DNA of 64,000 bases from Dysgonomonas sp. HDW5A (lineage in GTDB: Bacteria > Bacteroidota > Bacteroidia > Bacteroidales > Dysgonomonadaceae), in NCBI RefSeq assembly GCF_011299555.1, contig NZ_CP049857.1:3720001-3784000 (forward strand), given 5' to 3'. Made by a program: the position numbers and the translations under genes. Below the pieces are notes generated by a model. That model ran no database searches. It was not told the origin of the DNA and worked only from the letters and a program-made list of their open reading frames with translations. Positions 1 to 10,096 of the stretch are shown here, piece by piece (the first letter of the stretch is position 1; every line of letters starts with the position of its first letter).

Positions 1-184
1 TGTTATAACATTTCTTATTAATAATTTACGATTGTTATTATTCGCCAACACAATGAAAAAAAGACCTCTTTTTATTTAGTCCATTTTATAAACTTCAGTA
101 GCTGCAAATATTTATAGTATTAAATATGTATAGCTATCTGGAATAAAATTATATTTGTGGCAAATTTAGAAATATCCTTTACTT

Positions 185-1027
185 ATGGAAATTTTAGAAA
201 CCTTTTTGCTTCCTTCTGCATGGATTGCTTTATTAACATTGACTTTTCTTGAAATAGTTTTAGGGGTCGATAATATTGTCTTTCTGTCAATAATGTCTTC
301 AAAGCTGCCTCCGGAACAACAGCCCAGAGCCAGATCGGTAGGTTTGATTTGTGCCATGTTTTTCAGAATACTATTATTGTTTTGTATTTCATGGTTGATG
401 AAACTAACTCAGCCGATCATAACTATTGATACTTCCTGGTTTGATGGATCAATTTCGGGACAAAGCTTAATTATTTTCTTCGGAGGTTTGTTTCTTCTAT
501 ATAAAAGTGTAACCGAAATACACCATAAATTAGAAGGTATGGAAGATCATGACAAAGAGCCTCGCAAAACAAGTTTTATGTCTGTAATAATACAAATTAT
601 AGCACTCGATATTGTCTTTTCTTTCGACAGTGTCCTTACAGCTGTTGGATTAGTTAGCTTCAATGAATTCGGTTATGTGGGAGCCATGTCTATAATGGTA
701 ACTGCGGTAGTTGTTTCTGTTGTGGTTATGCTATTATTTTCAGGACCTGTGAGCCGATTTGTTAACACACATCCAACTATACAGATACTTGGACTTTCGT
801 TTCTTATCTTAATAGGTGTTATGTTGTTGGTTGAAGCAGCTCATCTCTCTCAGATATCGATATTTGGATCTGTTGTAGGTGAAATCCCTAAGGGCTATAT
901 ATATTTTGCCATAGCATTCTCGTTGTTAGTGGAATTCTTCAATACCAAGTTGCGAAAAAAATCAAAACCTGTTCATCTAAAAGATTCAGAACTGGTAGAA
1001 AATAATAAGACCGATATATCTAAATAA
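185..1027 (+). CDS. TerC/Alx-family integral membrane protein
   Basis: This 280-residue protein is almost entirely hydrophobic membrane segments. It carries the two conserved acidic motifs of the TerC family: GVDN at residues 27-30 in the first membrane helix and a FSFDSVLTAVGL block near residues 145-155. Family members (TerC, Alx, YkoY) are inner-membrane proteins linked to manganese export and metal stress, some under riboswitch control; I see no such riboswitch upstream. It has its own terminator and stands alone, so the context gives no further clue. A TATATTTG box at 150-157 could be its -7 element. The ATG follows directly on an AT-rich leader. The substrate is inferred from the family only. 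Confidence 0.88.
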   Translation: MEILETFLLPSAWIALLTLTFLEIVLGVDNIVFLSIMSSKLPPEQQPRARSVGLICAMFFRILLLFCISWLMKLTQPIITIDTSWFDGSISGQSLIIFFGGLFLLYKSVTEIHHKLEGMEDHDKEPRKTSFMSVIIQIIALDIVFSFDSVLTAVGLVSFNEFGYVGAMSIMVTAVVVSVVVMLLFSGPVSRFVNTHPTIQILGLSFLILIGVMLLVEAAHLSQISIFGSVVGEIPKGYIYFAIAFSLLVEFFNTKLRKKSKPVHLKDSELVENNKTDISK

Positions 1028-1068
1028 TTTTAACCCGATTTAGGAAGAATTATATTATTGGTACAGCG

Positions 1069-1106
1069 GAGTAGTTCTTTTATAAAATAAGAGCTACTCT
1101 GTTTTT
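1069..1106 (+). terminator. Rho-independent terminator after the TerC gene
   Basis: An 11-bp stem (1069-1079 with 1089-1099, one G-U pair) is followed by five T at 1102-1106. It lies 41 bases after the stop codon. Confidence 0.75.
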
Positions 1107-1206
1107 ACAAAAAGAGTATTATTTGTTAATTAGTTTGGTTGTGGTCAATCTACTTTTATTATATTTGTGATTAAGAAATAATAGAAAATAAAATACACAA
1201 AATAGT

Positions 1207-2955
1207 ATGGAAAATAAAGAACTGTTAAAGCAAGTAACATCTAAAGCTAATATTTGGTTAGCTGGAAACTATGATACCGAAACTAAAGCAGCCGTTCAAA
1301 GCATGCTTGATAATTCAGATAAGACTGAATTAATGGAATCTTTTTATAAAGATTTAGAATTTGGAACAGGAGGTCTCCGTGGAATCATGGGAGTAGGCAC
1401 AAACCGTATTAATAAATATACGATAGGTGCTGCAACTCAAGGACTATCTAATTATTTATTGAAACAGTTTACCCATCTCGATCAGATTAAGGTTGTTATA
1501 GGATACGATTGTCGCAACAACAGTAAATATTTCGGTCAGGTTGTTGCAGATATTTTCTCGGCAAATGGTATTAAAGTTTATCTTTTCGAAAATTTAAGAC
1601 CAACACCTGAGGTTTCGTTCGCAATACGTAATTTAGGTTGTCAAAGTGGGGTTATACTTACTGCGTCTCATAATCCTAAAGAATACAACGGATACAAAGC
1701 TTATTGGGATGACGGAGCACAAGTAACGCCTCCTCATGATAAAAATATTATTGATGAAGTAAACAGTATTAGCTCTGTTTCTGATATTAAATTTACAGGT
1801 AATCCCGCTCTTATCGAATCGCTGGGAGAAGATATGGATAATAAATTCATCGAATCTCTAAAAGCAATCTTATTATCTCCCGAAGCTATTAAACGCCATC
1901 ATGATATTGGTATTGTTTATACACCTATACATGGTACAGGAGGTCAGATAGTACCTAAAGCATTAAAAGCCTATGGATTTACCAATATAATACATGTGCC
2001 GGAACAAGATGTTGTGGATGGAAACTTTCCGACTGTAATATCTCCCAACCCCGAAGAGCCTGCTGCAATGGCTATGGCCGTGAAAAAGGGCATTGAAACA
2101 GGAGCAGAACTTGTATTTGCAACCGACCCTGATGCAGACCGATTCGGAGCAGGTGTTCGTGATACCAATGGAGATTTTATTCTATTGAATGGAAATCAGA
2201 CTATGATTATCCTTATTTATTATCTGGTAACACGTTGGAGAGAACTGGGAAAACTAACCGGAACTGAATATACTGTTCGTACAATTGTTACAAGTGAATT
2301 GACTCAGGTTATTTCAGAGAAAAATGGGGTTGAAATGTTCGAATGCTTTACCGGTTTCAAATGGATTGCATCTGTAATGCGTCAATTGGAAGGTAAACGT
2401 AAATATATTGGAGGTGGTGAAGAGAGCTACGGCTTTTTAGCAGAAGACTTTATTCGTGATAAAGACTCGGTTTCGGCTGCTGCTTTATTTGCTGAAATAG
2501 CTGCCTGGTGTAAAGATAATGGCAGAACTATTTACGAAATGCTTCAGGATATCTATGTAGAATATGGATTTTCAAAAGAAAAAGGTATTTCGGTAGTTAA
2601 AAAAGGAATGTCAGGAGCACAGGAGATTCAATCGATGATGGATAATTTCCGTAATAATCCGTTAGAAGAAATCGCAGGTTCTAAGGTTATATTAGTAAAA
2701 GATTTCGAAATTCTTGAAGCTAAAGATCTTATTACCGGTAAAATATCGAAATTAGATATGCCTGCTACATCTAATGTTCTTCAATACTTTACTGAAGATA
2801 AAACAAAAGTATCTATTCGTCCTTCAGGTACCGAGCCTAAGATTAAATTCTATATAGAAGTGGTTGATAAATTACCTTCTCGTGCAGATTTTGATAAAGT
2901 AGATGCTGCTACAGAAACTAAGATTGTTCAAATATGTAAAGATCTTGGAATCTAA
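1207..2955 (+). CDS. Phospho-sugar mutase (phosphoglucomutase/phosphomannomutase family)
   Basis: The 582-residue protein interconverts hexose 1- and 6-phosphates through a phosphoserine intermediate. All landmarks of the alpha-D-phosphohexomutase superfamily are visible: the active-site loop TASHNP at residues 152-157 (catalytic Ser154), the magnesium loop DPDADR at 307-312, the sugar-binding loop GGEESYG at 403-409, and the phosphate-binding RPSGTEPK near the C-terminus. The length fits the long PgcA-like subgroup of alpha-phosphoglucomutases rather than the 450-residue PMM/PGM type. It is monocistronic, with a TATATTTG promoter box at 1160-1167 and a strong terminator behind it. Glucose versus mannose preference cannot be read from the sequence. 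Confidence 0.93.
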   Translation: MENKELLKQVTSKANIWLAGNYDTETKAAVQSMLDNSDKTELMESFYKDLEFGTGGLRGIMGVGTNRINKYTIGAATQGLSNYLLKQFTHLDQIKVVIGYDCRNNSKYFGQVVADIFSANGIKVYLFENLRPTPEVSFAIRNLGCQSGVILTASHNPKEYNGYKAYWDDGAQVTPPHDKNIIDEVNSISSVSDIKFTGNPALIESLGEDMDNKFIESLKAILLSPEAIKRHHDIGIVYTPIHGTGGQIVPKALKAYGFTNIIHVPEQDVVDGNFPTVISPNPEEPAAMAMAVKKGIETGAELVFATDPDADRFGAGVRDTNGDFILLNGNQTMIILIYYLVTRWRELGKLTGTEYTVRTIVTSELTQVISEKNGVEMFECFTGFKWIASVMRQLEGKRKYIGGGEESYGFLAEDFIRDKDSVSAAALFAEIAAWCKDNGRTIYEMLQDIYVEYGFSKEKGISVVKKGMSGAQEIQSMMDNFRNNPLEEIAGSKVILVKDFEILEAKDLITGKISKLDMPATSNVLQYFTEDKTKVSIRPSGTEPKIKFYIEVVDKLPSRADFDKVDAATETKIVQICKDLGI

Positions 2956-2983
2956 CCTCTAAAATCTTCTTATTAAAATACAG

Positions 2984-3017
2984 GCGAGAACTATAATTGA
3001 TATAGTTCTCGCTTTTT
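2984..3017 (+). terminator. Rho-independent terminator after the phosphosugar mutase
   Basis: A perfect 12-bp stem (2984-2995 with 3001-3012) has a 5-base loop and is followed by five T. Confidence 0.85.
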
Positions 3018-3082
3018 CATTTCGTTTAAAACTATTACATTTGAAACTAATAAGGTTTTGAAACTATTTAGTTCATATTTGT

Positions 3083-3817
3083 ATGATACGTATTTTATAT
3101 CCGGTTTATCAGTGGTTAATATTTGTTCCATTACTTATAATAGCAACAATATGGTGTACTTTGACTATCATTATAGGCTCTACCATAGGTGACAATAAGT
3201 TTTGGGGGTATTATCCGGGAGTAATTTGGGGACGTTTTGTTTGCGTGGCTGCACTATTGCGAATAAAGGTAAACCGCAAATCTGTCTTAGACAAAAAGCA
3301 ATCATACATATTTGTAGCAAATCATCAGGGAGCTTTCGATATCTTTCTTGTTTACGGTTATTTAGGTCATAATTTTAAATGGCTAATGAAACAAAGTCTA
3401 AAAAAAATGCCATTAGTAGGACTTGCATCAGCTAAGGCAGGACATGTGTTTGTAGATCAATCGAGCAGAAAAGGAATTGTTGAAACAATGAGAAACACAA
3501 GAGATACCCTTATCGAAGGGATGTCGACTGTTGTCTTTCCTGAAGGTCATCGTACCCCTGACGGAAATATGGCAGAGTTCAAAAAAGGTGCTTTTCAGAC
3601 GGCTTTAAGTCTTAAGTTACCTATTGTTCCATTGACAATTGATGGTGCATATAAAGTGCTCCCTATACACTCTTGGCGTATGTATCCTTCGGCAATATCT
3701 TTGACATTCCATGAGCCTATTGATACTGCAAACTTATCATCGGACGATATTCCTGATTTAATAAAAAAAGTACACTCTATTATTGAATCGAGTTTATTAG
3801 AAAAAGAATCTGTCTGA
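3083..3817 (+). CDS. plsC: 1-acyl-sn-glycerol-3-phosphate acyltransferase (PlsC family)
   Basis: This 244-residue membrane-associated enzyme should acylate lysophosphatidic acid at the 2-position in phospholipid synthesis. The N-terminal 60 residues hold two hydrophobic segments. The catalytic NH(X4)D motif is NHQGAFD with His81 and Asp86, and the glycerophosphate-binding block is FPEGHR at residues 152-157. Both are typical of PlsC, and the length is normal. Neighbouring genes are not functionally linked and a terminator separates it from the upstream mutase. Related acyltransferases act on ornithine lipids or lipid A precursors, so substrate assignment is by family. Confidence 0.87.
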   Translation: MIRILYPVYQWLIFVPLLIIATIWCTLTIIIGSTIGDNKFWGYYPGVIWGRFVCVAALLRIKVNRKSVLDKKQSYIFVANHQGAFDIFLVYGYLGHNFKWLMKQSLKKMPLVGLASAKAGHVFVDQSSRKGIVETMRNTRDTLIEGMSTVVFPEGHRTPDGNMAEFKKGAFQTALSLKLPIVPLTIDGAYKVLPIHSWRMYPSAISLTFHEPIDTANLSSDDIPDLIKKVHSIIESSLLEKESV

Positions 3818-3909
3818 TCAATAGAAAAATTTCAGATTCTACCTTATTATTAATATCTTTGATTTATTATCAAGCCTTTTAGGGCTTAACCTTATATTGC
3901 TATTATCTT

Positions 3910-5409
3910 ATGAAAACACTCAAACTAATCTCTTTTACATTAGTGGGCTTGATTGTTCCTACCAAGCATAAAGCCCAAGATCAGACAAGACCTCATATTA
4001 TTTTAATTATGACCGATCAGCAGCGTTTTGATTGTGTCGGAGCTATGGGTAATCCTCACATTCAAACCCCTCATATGGATGGTCTAGCCGAAGATGGAGC
4101 CTTGTTTACGAATGGTTACTCGTCATTACCAAGTAGCACTCCTGCCAGAGCCAGTTTATTGACAGGTTATGCTCCTTGGAAACATGGTATGTTGGGATAT
4201 TACAAAGTTGCTCCCAAATATCCTCACGAAATGCCTCAAATGCTACGTGATGCAGGTTATTTTACATTTGGTATCGGTAAGATGCACTGGACTCCGCAGC
4301 GTAACTTGCATGGTTTTCATGGAACTTTTTTGGATGAATCGGGTAGGGTGGAATCTCCTGATTTTGTGAGTGATTACCGTCAATGGTTCGCAATGGAAGC
4401 TCCGGGATTGAATCCAGACTCCACCGGAATCGGTTGGAATGCCCATCAGGGAAAAGAATATGCTTTAGAAGAACGACTGCACCCCACACAATGGACAGGA
4501 AATGAGGCTATACGCTTTATTGAAAACTATAATCAAAAGCAGCCGTTATTTCTGAAAATTTCTTTTGCCAGACCTCATAGTCCTTATGATCCTCCTAAGA
4601 AATATGCAGATATGTATCGTGATAAAGAAGTAACAGTACCTTATATTGGCGATTGGTGCCAATCTTTTTCAGATAGAAAGATGACTCCTGATGCAGCTTT
4701 TGGTGATTTTGGACTTGAACATGCTCTCGAATCACGCCGATATTATTATGGGGCAATTACATTTGTAGATGATCAAATAGGCAGAATTATTGACGCTTTA
4801 AAAGAAAAAGGTATTTATGATAATGCTCTGATTGTATTTATTTCGGATCATGGAGATATGTTGGGAGATCATTATCATTGGCGAAAAACATATGCTTATG
4901 AAGGCTCGTCACATATTCCGTTTATTGTAAAACCTCCTAAAAACATGTACTTGAAAAGCAATCAGCAAATAACTCAGGTTGTTGAACTAAGGGATATTCT
5001 ACCTACATTTCTGGATGCTGCACATGTCGATAAACCACAGGAAATGGATGGGATGTCGGTTCTTCCTCTGATTAAAGATTCGAAAACGAAGTGGAGACCT
5101 TATATTGATTTGGAGCATGCTACTATTTATGAAAATGACAACTATTGGGCGGCTTTAACTGATGGTACAATGAAGTATATATGGTTCTTTCATACAGGAG
5201 AGGAACAATTATTCGATCTTCAAAAAGATAGGGGAGAAACAATAAATCTGTCTAAAAATAAAAAATATCAAAAAGAGTTAGAGCAATGGCGAAATCTAAT
5301 GATTGGACACTTAAGCGAGAGAGGTGCCCCTTATATTAAAGACGGAAAATTGAATGTCTTTAAAGAAACTATCTTGACGAGTCCTAATTATCCGGTAAAA
5401 AATGAATAA
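3910..5409 (+). CDS. Secreted Ser-type sulfatase
   Basis: The 499-residue protein begins with a signal-peptide-like segment (residues 1-22) and then a sulfatase fold. The metal-binding TDQQ lies at 35-38. The modification motif is S-T-P-A-R with Ser76 in the catalytic position, so formylglycine would have to be made by a radical-SAM anaerobic maturase (anSME), not by the oxygen-dependent FGE. A DHGDMLGDH block near residue 315 supplies further metal ligands. In Bacteroidetes such enzymes remove sulfate from host or plant glycans in the periplasm. No SusC/SusD pair or maturase gene is nearby, so the substrate is unknown. Confidence 0.87.
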   Translation: MKTLKLISFTLVGLIVPTKHKAQDQTRPHIILIMTDQQRFDCVGAMGNPHIQTPHMDGLAEDGALFTNGYSSLPSSTPARASLLTGYAPWKHGMLGYYKVAPKYPHEMPQMLRDAGYFTFGIGKMHWTPQRNLHGFHGTFLDESGRVESPDFVSDYRQWFAMEAPGLNPDSTGIGWNAHQGKEYALEERLHPTQWTGNEAIRFIENYNQKQPLFLKISFARPHSPYDPPKKYADMYRDKEVTVPYIGDWCQSFSDRKMTPDAAFGDFGLEHALESRRYYYGAITFVDDQIGRIIDALKEKGIYDNALIVFISDHGDMLGDHYHWRKTYAYEGSSHIPFIVKPPKNMYLKSNQQITQVVELRDILPTFLDAAHVDKPQEMDGMSVLPLIKDSKTKWRPYIDLEHATIYENDNYWAALTDGTMKYIWFFHTGEEQLFDLQKDRGETINLSKNKKYQKELEQWRNLMIGHLSERGAPYIKDGKLNVFKETILTSPNYPVKNE

Positions 5410-5563
5410 ATTATTGCTTTACTAAATGTAAGAATAGCTGCAAGTTATGACTGAATAAGCTATCAGATAGAATATTTACTATTCAATTCTTAGAACTATT
5501 TTCGTGCTAAAGCATTATATATAGTTAAACACTTGTTCATATAATTACAATATAAATAAGCAC

Positions 5564-6586
5564 ATGAAAAGTAATACCAGAAAAACCTTAGATGAGTTTA
5601 TTATTGAAAGACAAGATGACTTTCAGTATTCAACAGGAGAATTATCACGTCTTCTTAATTCGATACTTCTTGCAGCCCGAGTGGTAAGCTATAAAGTGAG
5701 AAAAGCTGGATTAATAGACATAATAGGATCAGTGGGGACAACTAATATACAGGGAGAAGATCAGCAAAAACTCGATTTATATGCCCACAATGTATTCGTT
5801 GAAACGCTTGTTAACAGGGAAATTGTCTGTGGTATAGCATCCGAAGAGAACGATAACTTTATAACCATACAAGGGCTTGACCAATCACACAATAATAAGT
5901 ATGTTGTACTTATGGATCCTCTGGATGGTTCTTCCAATATTGATGTAAATGTATCTGTTGGAACTATTTTTTCGGTTTACCATCGTATTTCACCGGTAGG
6001 TACACCTGTGACTATGGAAGATTTTCTACAACCGGGGGTAAATCAGGCTGCGGCAGGATATATCTTATATGGAACATCAACCATGATTGTATATACAACA
6101 GGACATGGTGTAAATGGGTTTACATTGAACTCGGCTATCGGCAGTTTCTATTTATCGCATCCTAATATGAAATGTCCCGAAGATGGCAGTGTATATTCGG
6201 TGAATGAGGGAAATTATGTTCATTTTCCACAAGGAATTAAGAATTATATAAAATACTGCCAGGAGGAAAAAGATAATCGCCCGTACACTTCCCGTTATAT
6301 AGGAAGTTTGGTTTCCGATTGTCATCGTAATTTAATCAAAGGAGGTGTATATCTATATCCTTCAACGCTAAAAACACCTAAGGGTAAGTTACGTTTACTT
6401 TATGAATGTAACCCGATGGCATTTATTACCGAACAGGCAGGAGGAAGTGCCTCTGATGGAAAAAGACGTATTCTTGAATTGGAACCTACAGAACTTCATC
6501 AGCGTACTCCTTTCTATTGTGGCAGTAAAAATATGGTAAATAAGATCGAAGAATTTATTTCGAATACAGAGGAATTAGATAAGTAA
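5564..6586 (+). CDS. fbp: Fructose-1,6-bisphosphatase, class I
   Basis: This 340-residue enzyme hydrolyses fructose 1,6-bisphosphate to fructose 6-phosphate in gluconeogenesis. The metal-binding signature DPLDGSS is at residues 118-124, followed by the [13 protein letters not shown] segment typical of class I FBPase. The C-terminal [20 protein letters not shown] block is the sugar-phosphate site. Length is as expected for bacterial class I. It is upstream of, but separate from, the trp operon, which has its own promoter in the next gap. Most Bacteroides carry a class III FBPase, so the presence of class I is mildly notable, though I cannot see whether a second FBPase exists elsewhere. Confidence 0.93.
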   Translation: MKSNTRKTLDEFIIERQDDFQYSTGELSRLLNSILLAARVVSYKVRKAGLIDIIGSVGTTNIQGEDQQKLDLYAHNVFVETLVNREIVCGIASEENDNFITIQGLDQSHNNKYVVLMDPLDGSSNIDVNVSVGTIFSVYHRISPVGTPVTMEDFLQPGVNQAAAGYILYGTSTMIVYTTGHGVNGFTLNSAIGSFYLSHPNMKCPEDGSVYSVNEGNYVHFPQGIKNYIKYCQEEKDNRPYTSRYIGSLVSDCHRNLIKGGVYLYPSTLKTPKGKLRLLYECNPMAFITEQAGGSASDGKRRILELEPTELHQRTPFYCGSKNMVNKIEEFISNTEELDK

Positions 6587-6650
6587 TTGCTTTAGTATTA
6601 AAATAATTAAAAGACCCAAAAAGTTATTTTTGAAAAAATGAAGAAAATTA

Positions 6651-6680
6651 TTTGTTAATTCTATTTTTTTCATAACTTTG
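6651..6680 (+). promoter_or_regulatory. trp operon promoter (Bacteroidetes -33/-7 type)
   Basis: TTTG at 6651-6654 and TAACTTTG at 6673-6680 match the Bacteroidetes primary sigma consensus (TTTG, TAnnTTTG) with an 18-base spacer, slightly under the usual 19-21. Transcription would start near 6687, just ahead of the trp leader peptide. Confidence 0.7.
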
Positions 6681-6703
6681 CAAATATCATAAAGAAATAA
6701 GAA

Positions 6704-6763
6704 ATGAATTTTCAATTGACAAATACATATTGGTGGTGGAGCTTACAACTTAAAAAGTCGTGA
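6704..6763 (+). CDS. trpL: trp operon leader peptide (attenuator)
   Basis: A 19-codon frame encodes MNFQLTNTYWWWSLQLKKS and ends with TGA at 6761-6763. Three consecutive Trp codons (6731-6739) are very unlikely by chance in a peptide this short. It sits 24 bases after the predicted promoter and 112 bases before trpB. The stop codon lies inside TCGTGAG (6758-6764), which can pair with the terminator hairpin downstream. This is the arrangement of a ribosome-mediated transcription attenuator: scarcity of charged tRNA-Trp stalls the ribosome on the Trp codons and leaves the antiterminator strand free. The codons and complementarity are seen directly; the mechanism is inferred by analogy with enteric trpL. 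Confidence 0.9.
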   Translation: MNFQLTNTYWWWSLQLKKS

Positions 6764-6831
6764 GTCAGGTCAATACGTATTAATCAGTAGAAAATGATTA
6801 TATAATAAATGAAAGCCTATCGTCCTCACGA
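6758..6831 (+). promoter_or_regulatory. trp antiterminator pairing (6758-6764 with 6825-6831)
   Basis: TCGTGAG at the end of trpL is the exact reverse complement of CTCACGA in the loop and 3' arm of the terminator. A ribosome that reaches the trpL stop codon would cover it; one stalled on the Trp codons would not. A small hairpin (TAATCA 6781-6786 with TGATTA 6795-6800) and a palindrome at 6773-6782 in between may bring the two strands together. Confidence 0.75.
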
Positions 6832-6843
6832 TAGGCTTTTTTT
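6812..6843 (+). terminator. trp attenuator terminator
   Basis: A perfect 12-bp stem (6812-6823 with 6828-6839) with a 4-base loop CCTC runs into a T tract ending at 6843. It lies between trpL and trpB, so it is a conditional terminator. Confidence 0.9.
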
Positions 6844-6875
6844 CGTGAAATAGGAAATAACAAAACAAATATATA

Positions 6876-8069
6876 ATGGGAAAATTTAATGTTGATGCGA
6901 ATGGATTTTATGGAGAGTTTGGAGGGGCTTATATTCCTGAAATTCTCTATGATAATGTAGAAAACTTAAAGAATGCATACTTACAAATACTGGATGATTC
7001 TACTTTTCAGAAAGAATACCATGATTTGCTGCGTGACTATGTAGGCAGACCTTCGCCTCTTTATTTAGCAAAAAGATTATCCGAAAAATACGGATGTAAA
7101 ATATACTTGAAACGTGAAGATCTTAATCACACAGGTGCTCATAAAATAAACAATACTATTGGCCAGATAATTTTGGCTCGCAGAATGGGTAAAACCCGTA
7201 TCATTGCAGAAACAGGAGCTGGACAGCATGGTGTTGCAACAGCCACCGTTTGTGCATTAATGGATATGGAGTGCATTGTATATATGGGTGCTACCGATGT
7301 AGAGCGTCAGAAATTGAATGTTCAGAAGATGGAAATGTTAGGGGCAAAAGTAGTACCTGTAACAAGCGGTAACATGACATTGAAAGATGCAACTAATGAG
7401 GCTATAAGGGATTGGTGTTGTAATCCTTCGGATACTTATTATATAATTGGTTCAACAGTGGGGCCACACCCATATCCCGATATGGTGGCACGCCTTCAAT
7501 CGGTTATCAGTGAAGAAACACGCAAGCAACTACTTGAAAAAGAAGGACGGGAAACACCCGATTATGTAATAGCCTGTGTTGGTGGTGGTAGTAATGCTGC
7601 GGGCATGACTTATCACTTTCTGGATGATGCCAATGTTAAGATTGTATTGGCAGAAGCAGCCGGAAAAGGGGTAAATTCAGGAGAATCGGCTGCAACTATC
7701 CATCTTGGGAAATTAGGTATTATTCATGGCAGCAAAACTTTGATAATGCAATCGGAAGATGGTCAGATCGAAGAACCTTATTCAATATCAGCAGGTTTGG
7801 ATTATCCCGGTATTGGGCCATTACATGCACATTTAGCTAAAACAGGACGATCGGAAGTATTGGCTGTTACCGATGAAGAAGCCATTGCTGCTGCATTTGA
7901 ATTAACCGAACTCGAAGGGATTATTCCCGCTATAGAATCAGCTCACGCATTAGGAGTATTTGGTCAAAAGAAATTCAAGGCAGACGATGTTATTGTACTT
8001 TGCTTGTCGGGGCGTGGAGATAAGGATATGGAAACTTATGTACGAATTAAAGAAGAATCTAAAAAATGA
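6876..8069 (+). CDS. trpB: Tryptophan synthase beta chain
   Basis: The 397-residue PLP enzyme condenses indole with serine as the beta subunit of the TrpA2B2 complex. The PLP lysine is in GAHKINN (Lys90), the phosphate-binding loop is GGGSNA near residue 236, and the [10 protein letters not shown] and AETGAGQHG blocks are canonical TrpB1. It is the first structural gene of the trp operon, directly behind the attenuator, while its partner trpA is the last gene about 8 kb away. Its stop overlaps the trpE start by 4 bases (ATGA), which suggests translational coupling. A second, TrpB2-type gene lies further down the same operon. Confidence 0.97.
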   Translation: MGKFNVDANGFYGEFGGAYIPEILYDNVENLKNAYLQILDDSTFQKEYHDLLRDYVGRPSPLYLAKRLSEKYGCKIYLKREDLNHTGAHKINNTIGQIILARRMGKTRIIAETGAGQHGVATATVCALMDMECIVYMGATDVERQKLNVQKMEMLGAKVVPVTSGNMTLKDATNEAIRDWCCNPSDTYYIIGSTVGPHPYPDMVARLQSVISEETRKQLLEKEGRETPDYVIACVGGGSNAAGMTYHFLDDANVKIVLAEAAGKGVNSGESAATIHLGKLGIIHGSKTLIMQSEDGQIEEPYSISAGLDYPGIGPLHAHLAKTGRSEVLAVTDEEAIAAAFELTELEGIIPAIESAHALGVFGQKKFKADDVIVLCLSGRGDKDMETYVRIKEESKK

Positions 8070-9472
8070 AAATAAAGATACAAACTCAAACAAAAAAGCT
8101 TCTGGCTGATATGCAAACCCCTGTAGGCATATATTTGAAAATTAGAGATGTATATACAGAGTCGGCATTGCTCGAAAGTTCGGATTTCCATACCAATGAC
8201 AATAGTTTTTCGTTTATAGCCGTAGATCCTATTGCCCGTTTTAAGGTGGAAAACAATCAGGTTATCAAGCAATACCCATCCGGCGAAATAGTTGAAAAGC
8301 CTTTACTAGAGTCAGATCAGCTTACATCTGTTTTTCAGGAATTTATACACGAATTTGATGTGAAAGGAGAGAATTCTACAGGCATGAATGGTTTCTTCGG
8401 ATATACATCGTATGACGCAATTCATCATTTTGAAGATGTCGATTCTGAAAACTTTAAGTTAGACAATTCAGATGTTCCTGAATTTTATTATATCCTGTAT
8501 CGTTTTATTATTGTTATCAATCATTTAAAAAATGAATTAACCATCGTAGAAAATGTGGTAGAAGGAGACACTTCTCGAACAGAAGAATTGGAAGCGATAT
8601 TAATGAACAACAATATAGCAACTTACAATTTCGAAAGCATTGGCAATGAATGTTCTTATATAACAGACGAAGAACACATTGAAATGATAAAAAAAGGTAT
8701 TGCACATTGTAAGCGTGGAGATGTCTTTCAGATTGTATTATCTCGTTGTTTCACTCAGAAATTTAAAGGAGATGAGTTCAATGTTTACAGAGCATTACGT
8801 TCTATAAACCCGTCACCTTATTTGTTTTTCTTCGATTTTGGTTCATTCCGGGTATTTGGTTCTTCTCCTGAAACACATTGTAAGATAAGTAAAGGAAAAG
8901 CATATATAGATCCTATTGCGGGAACTTACTTCCGGACAGGTGATGATGAAAAAGACCGTGTATTATCAGAAAATTTATTGAAAGACGAAAAAGAGAATGC
9001 AGAGCATGTAATGCTTGTTGATCTTGCCCGCAACGATTTGAGTCGTAATTGTCACGATGTGAAAGTTGATTTTTATAAGAATGTACAGTTTTACTCTCAT
9101 GTAATTCACCTTGTATCTCGTGTGAGTGGAACTATAGATAAGGATATTGACAGCATCAAAGTATTTGCTGATACATTCCCTGCCGGAACTTTATCTGGAG
9201 CACCCAAAGTAAGAGCTATGCAATTGATTCGTGACATCGAGAAATCAATGCGTGGAGTTTATGGTGGTTGTATCGGATATATCGGTTTTAATGGAGATCT
9301 TAATCAGGCAATAACCATTCGTACATTCCTAAGCAAAAACAATACGCTTTATTATCAGGCGGGTGGGGGAATAGTTGCAAAATCTATTCCAGAAACTGAA
9401 GTGATGGAAGTGAAAAATAAACTCGGAGCTTTAAAAAAGGCTGTTGATTTTGCTGTAACAATAAAAAATTGA
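8066..9472 (+). CDS. trpE: Anthranilate synthase component I
   Basis: The 468-residue chorismate-binding subunit makes anthranilate from chorismate with ammonia from TrpG. The N-terminal LLES motif (residues 35-38) is the tryptophan feedback-inhibition site. The catalytic half has the family blocks [18 protein letters not shown] (usually PIAGTRPRG), [21 protein letters not shown] and YYQAGGGIV. The length is typical for Bacteroidetes TrpE. It overlaps trpB by 4 bases and trpG begins 5 bases after its stop. Enzyme activity would be inhibited by Trp and expression controlled by the attenuator upstream. PabB is an alternative in this superfamily but the LLES motif and the operon favour TrpE. Confidence 0.96.
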   Translation: MKIKIQTQTKKLLADMQTPVGIYLKIRDVYTESALLESSDFHTNDNSFSFIAVDPIARFKVENNQVIKQYPSGEIVEKPLLESDQLTSVFQEFIHEFDVKGENSTGMNGFFGYTSYDAIHHFEDVDSENFKLDNSDVPEFYYILYRFIIVINHLKNELTIVENVVEGDTSRTEELEAILMNNNIATYNFESIGNECSYITDEEHIEMIKKGIAHCKRGDVFQIVLSRCFTQKFKGDEFNVYRALRSINPSPYLFFFDFGSFRVFGSSPETHCKISKGKAYIDPIAGTYFRTGDDEKDRVLSENLLKDEKENAEHVMLVDLARNDLSRNCHDVKVDFYKNVQFYSHVIHLVSRVSGTIDKDIDSIKVFADTFPAGTLSGAPKVRAMQLIRDIEKSMRGVYGGCIGYIGFNGDLNQAITIRTFLSKNNTLYYQAGGGIVAKSIPETEVMEVKNKLGALKKAVDFAVTIKN

Positions 9473-9477
9473 ATTTT

Positions 9478-10044
9478 ATGAAAATATTAATTTTTGACAA
9501 TTACGATTCATTTACATATAATCTGGTTCATCTAGTAAAACAACTTGGATATACAGATGTAGATGTTGTTCGAAATGATAAAATAGCATTAGCCGATATA
9601 GCACAATACGATAAGATTATCTTATCACCCGGTCCGGGTATTCCATCCGAGGCAGGTTTATTATTGCCTTTAATAAAGGAATATGCTTCAACCAAACCTA
9701 TCTTGGGAGTATGCTTAGGACATCAAGCGATAGGAGAAGCATTCGGTGCTAATCTGGTAAATCTGGAAGATGTATATCATGGTATTACAACGAATGCCAA
9801 TATCGCTGCAGACGATTATATTTTGGAAGGTCTTGATAAAGAAATAGAAGTAGGTCGCTATCACTCATGGATTGTAGATTCAAAAAATCTTCCCGAATGT
9901 TTCATTGTAACTGCCTTAGATAATGACGGACAGATTATGGCTATGAAACATAAAGAATACGATGTGCATGGTGTACAGTTTCATCCCGAATCTGTATTAA
10001 CCCCTCAAGGAGCAATAATCGTAAAGAATTTTTTATCAAAATAA
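9478..10044 (+). CDS. trpG: Anthranilate synthase component II (glutamine amidotransferase)
   Basis: This 188-residue class I amidotransferase releases ammonia from glutamine for TrpE. Catalytic Cys79 is in GVCLGHQ, and the His-Glu pair is in VQFHPES near residue 170. I start it at the ATG at 9478 (MKILIFDNYDSFTYN), the canonical TrpG N-terminus; a TTG three codons earlier would overlap the trpE stop and adds nothing conserved. It is a free-standing subunit, not fused to TrpD. It may also serve p-aminobenzoate synthesis, as in Bacillus, but no pabB is in view. Confidence 0.95.
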   Translation: MKILIFDNYDSFTYNLVHLVKQLGYTDVDVVRNDKIALADIAQYDKIILSPGPGIPSEAGLLLPLIKEYASTKPILGVCLGHQAIGEAFGANLVNLEDVYHGITTNANIAADDYILEGLDKEIEVGRYHSWIVDSKNLPECFIVTALDNDGQIMAMKHKEYDVHGVQFHPESVLTPQGAIIVKNFLSK

Positions 10045-10096
10045 CTAGCATTCAATTTAAGCTAAAATCTAATATTATTTAAATAAGCAATTTGTT

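Noticed and set aside
3869-3885. Terminator-like hairpin before the sulfatase gene
   Set aside because: Only a 5-bp stem and no T run.
9469-9477. TTG start for trpG three codons upstream
   Set aside because: The ATG at 9478 gives the canonical TrpG N-terminus; the upstream codons overlap the trpE stop and are not conserved.
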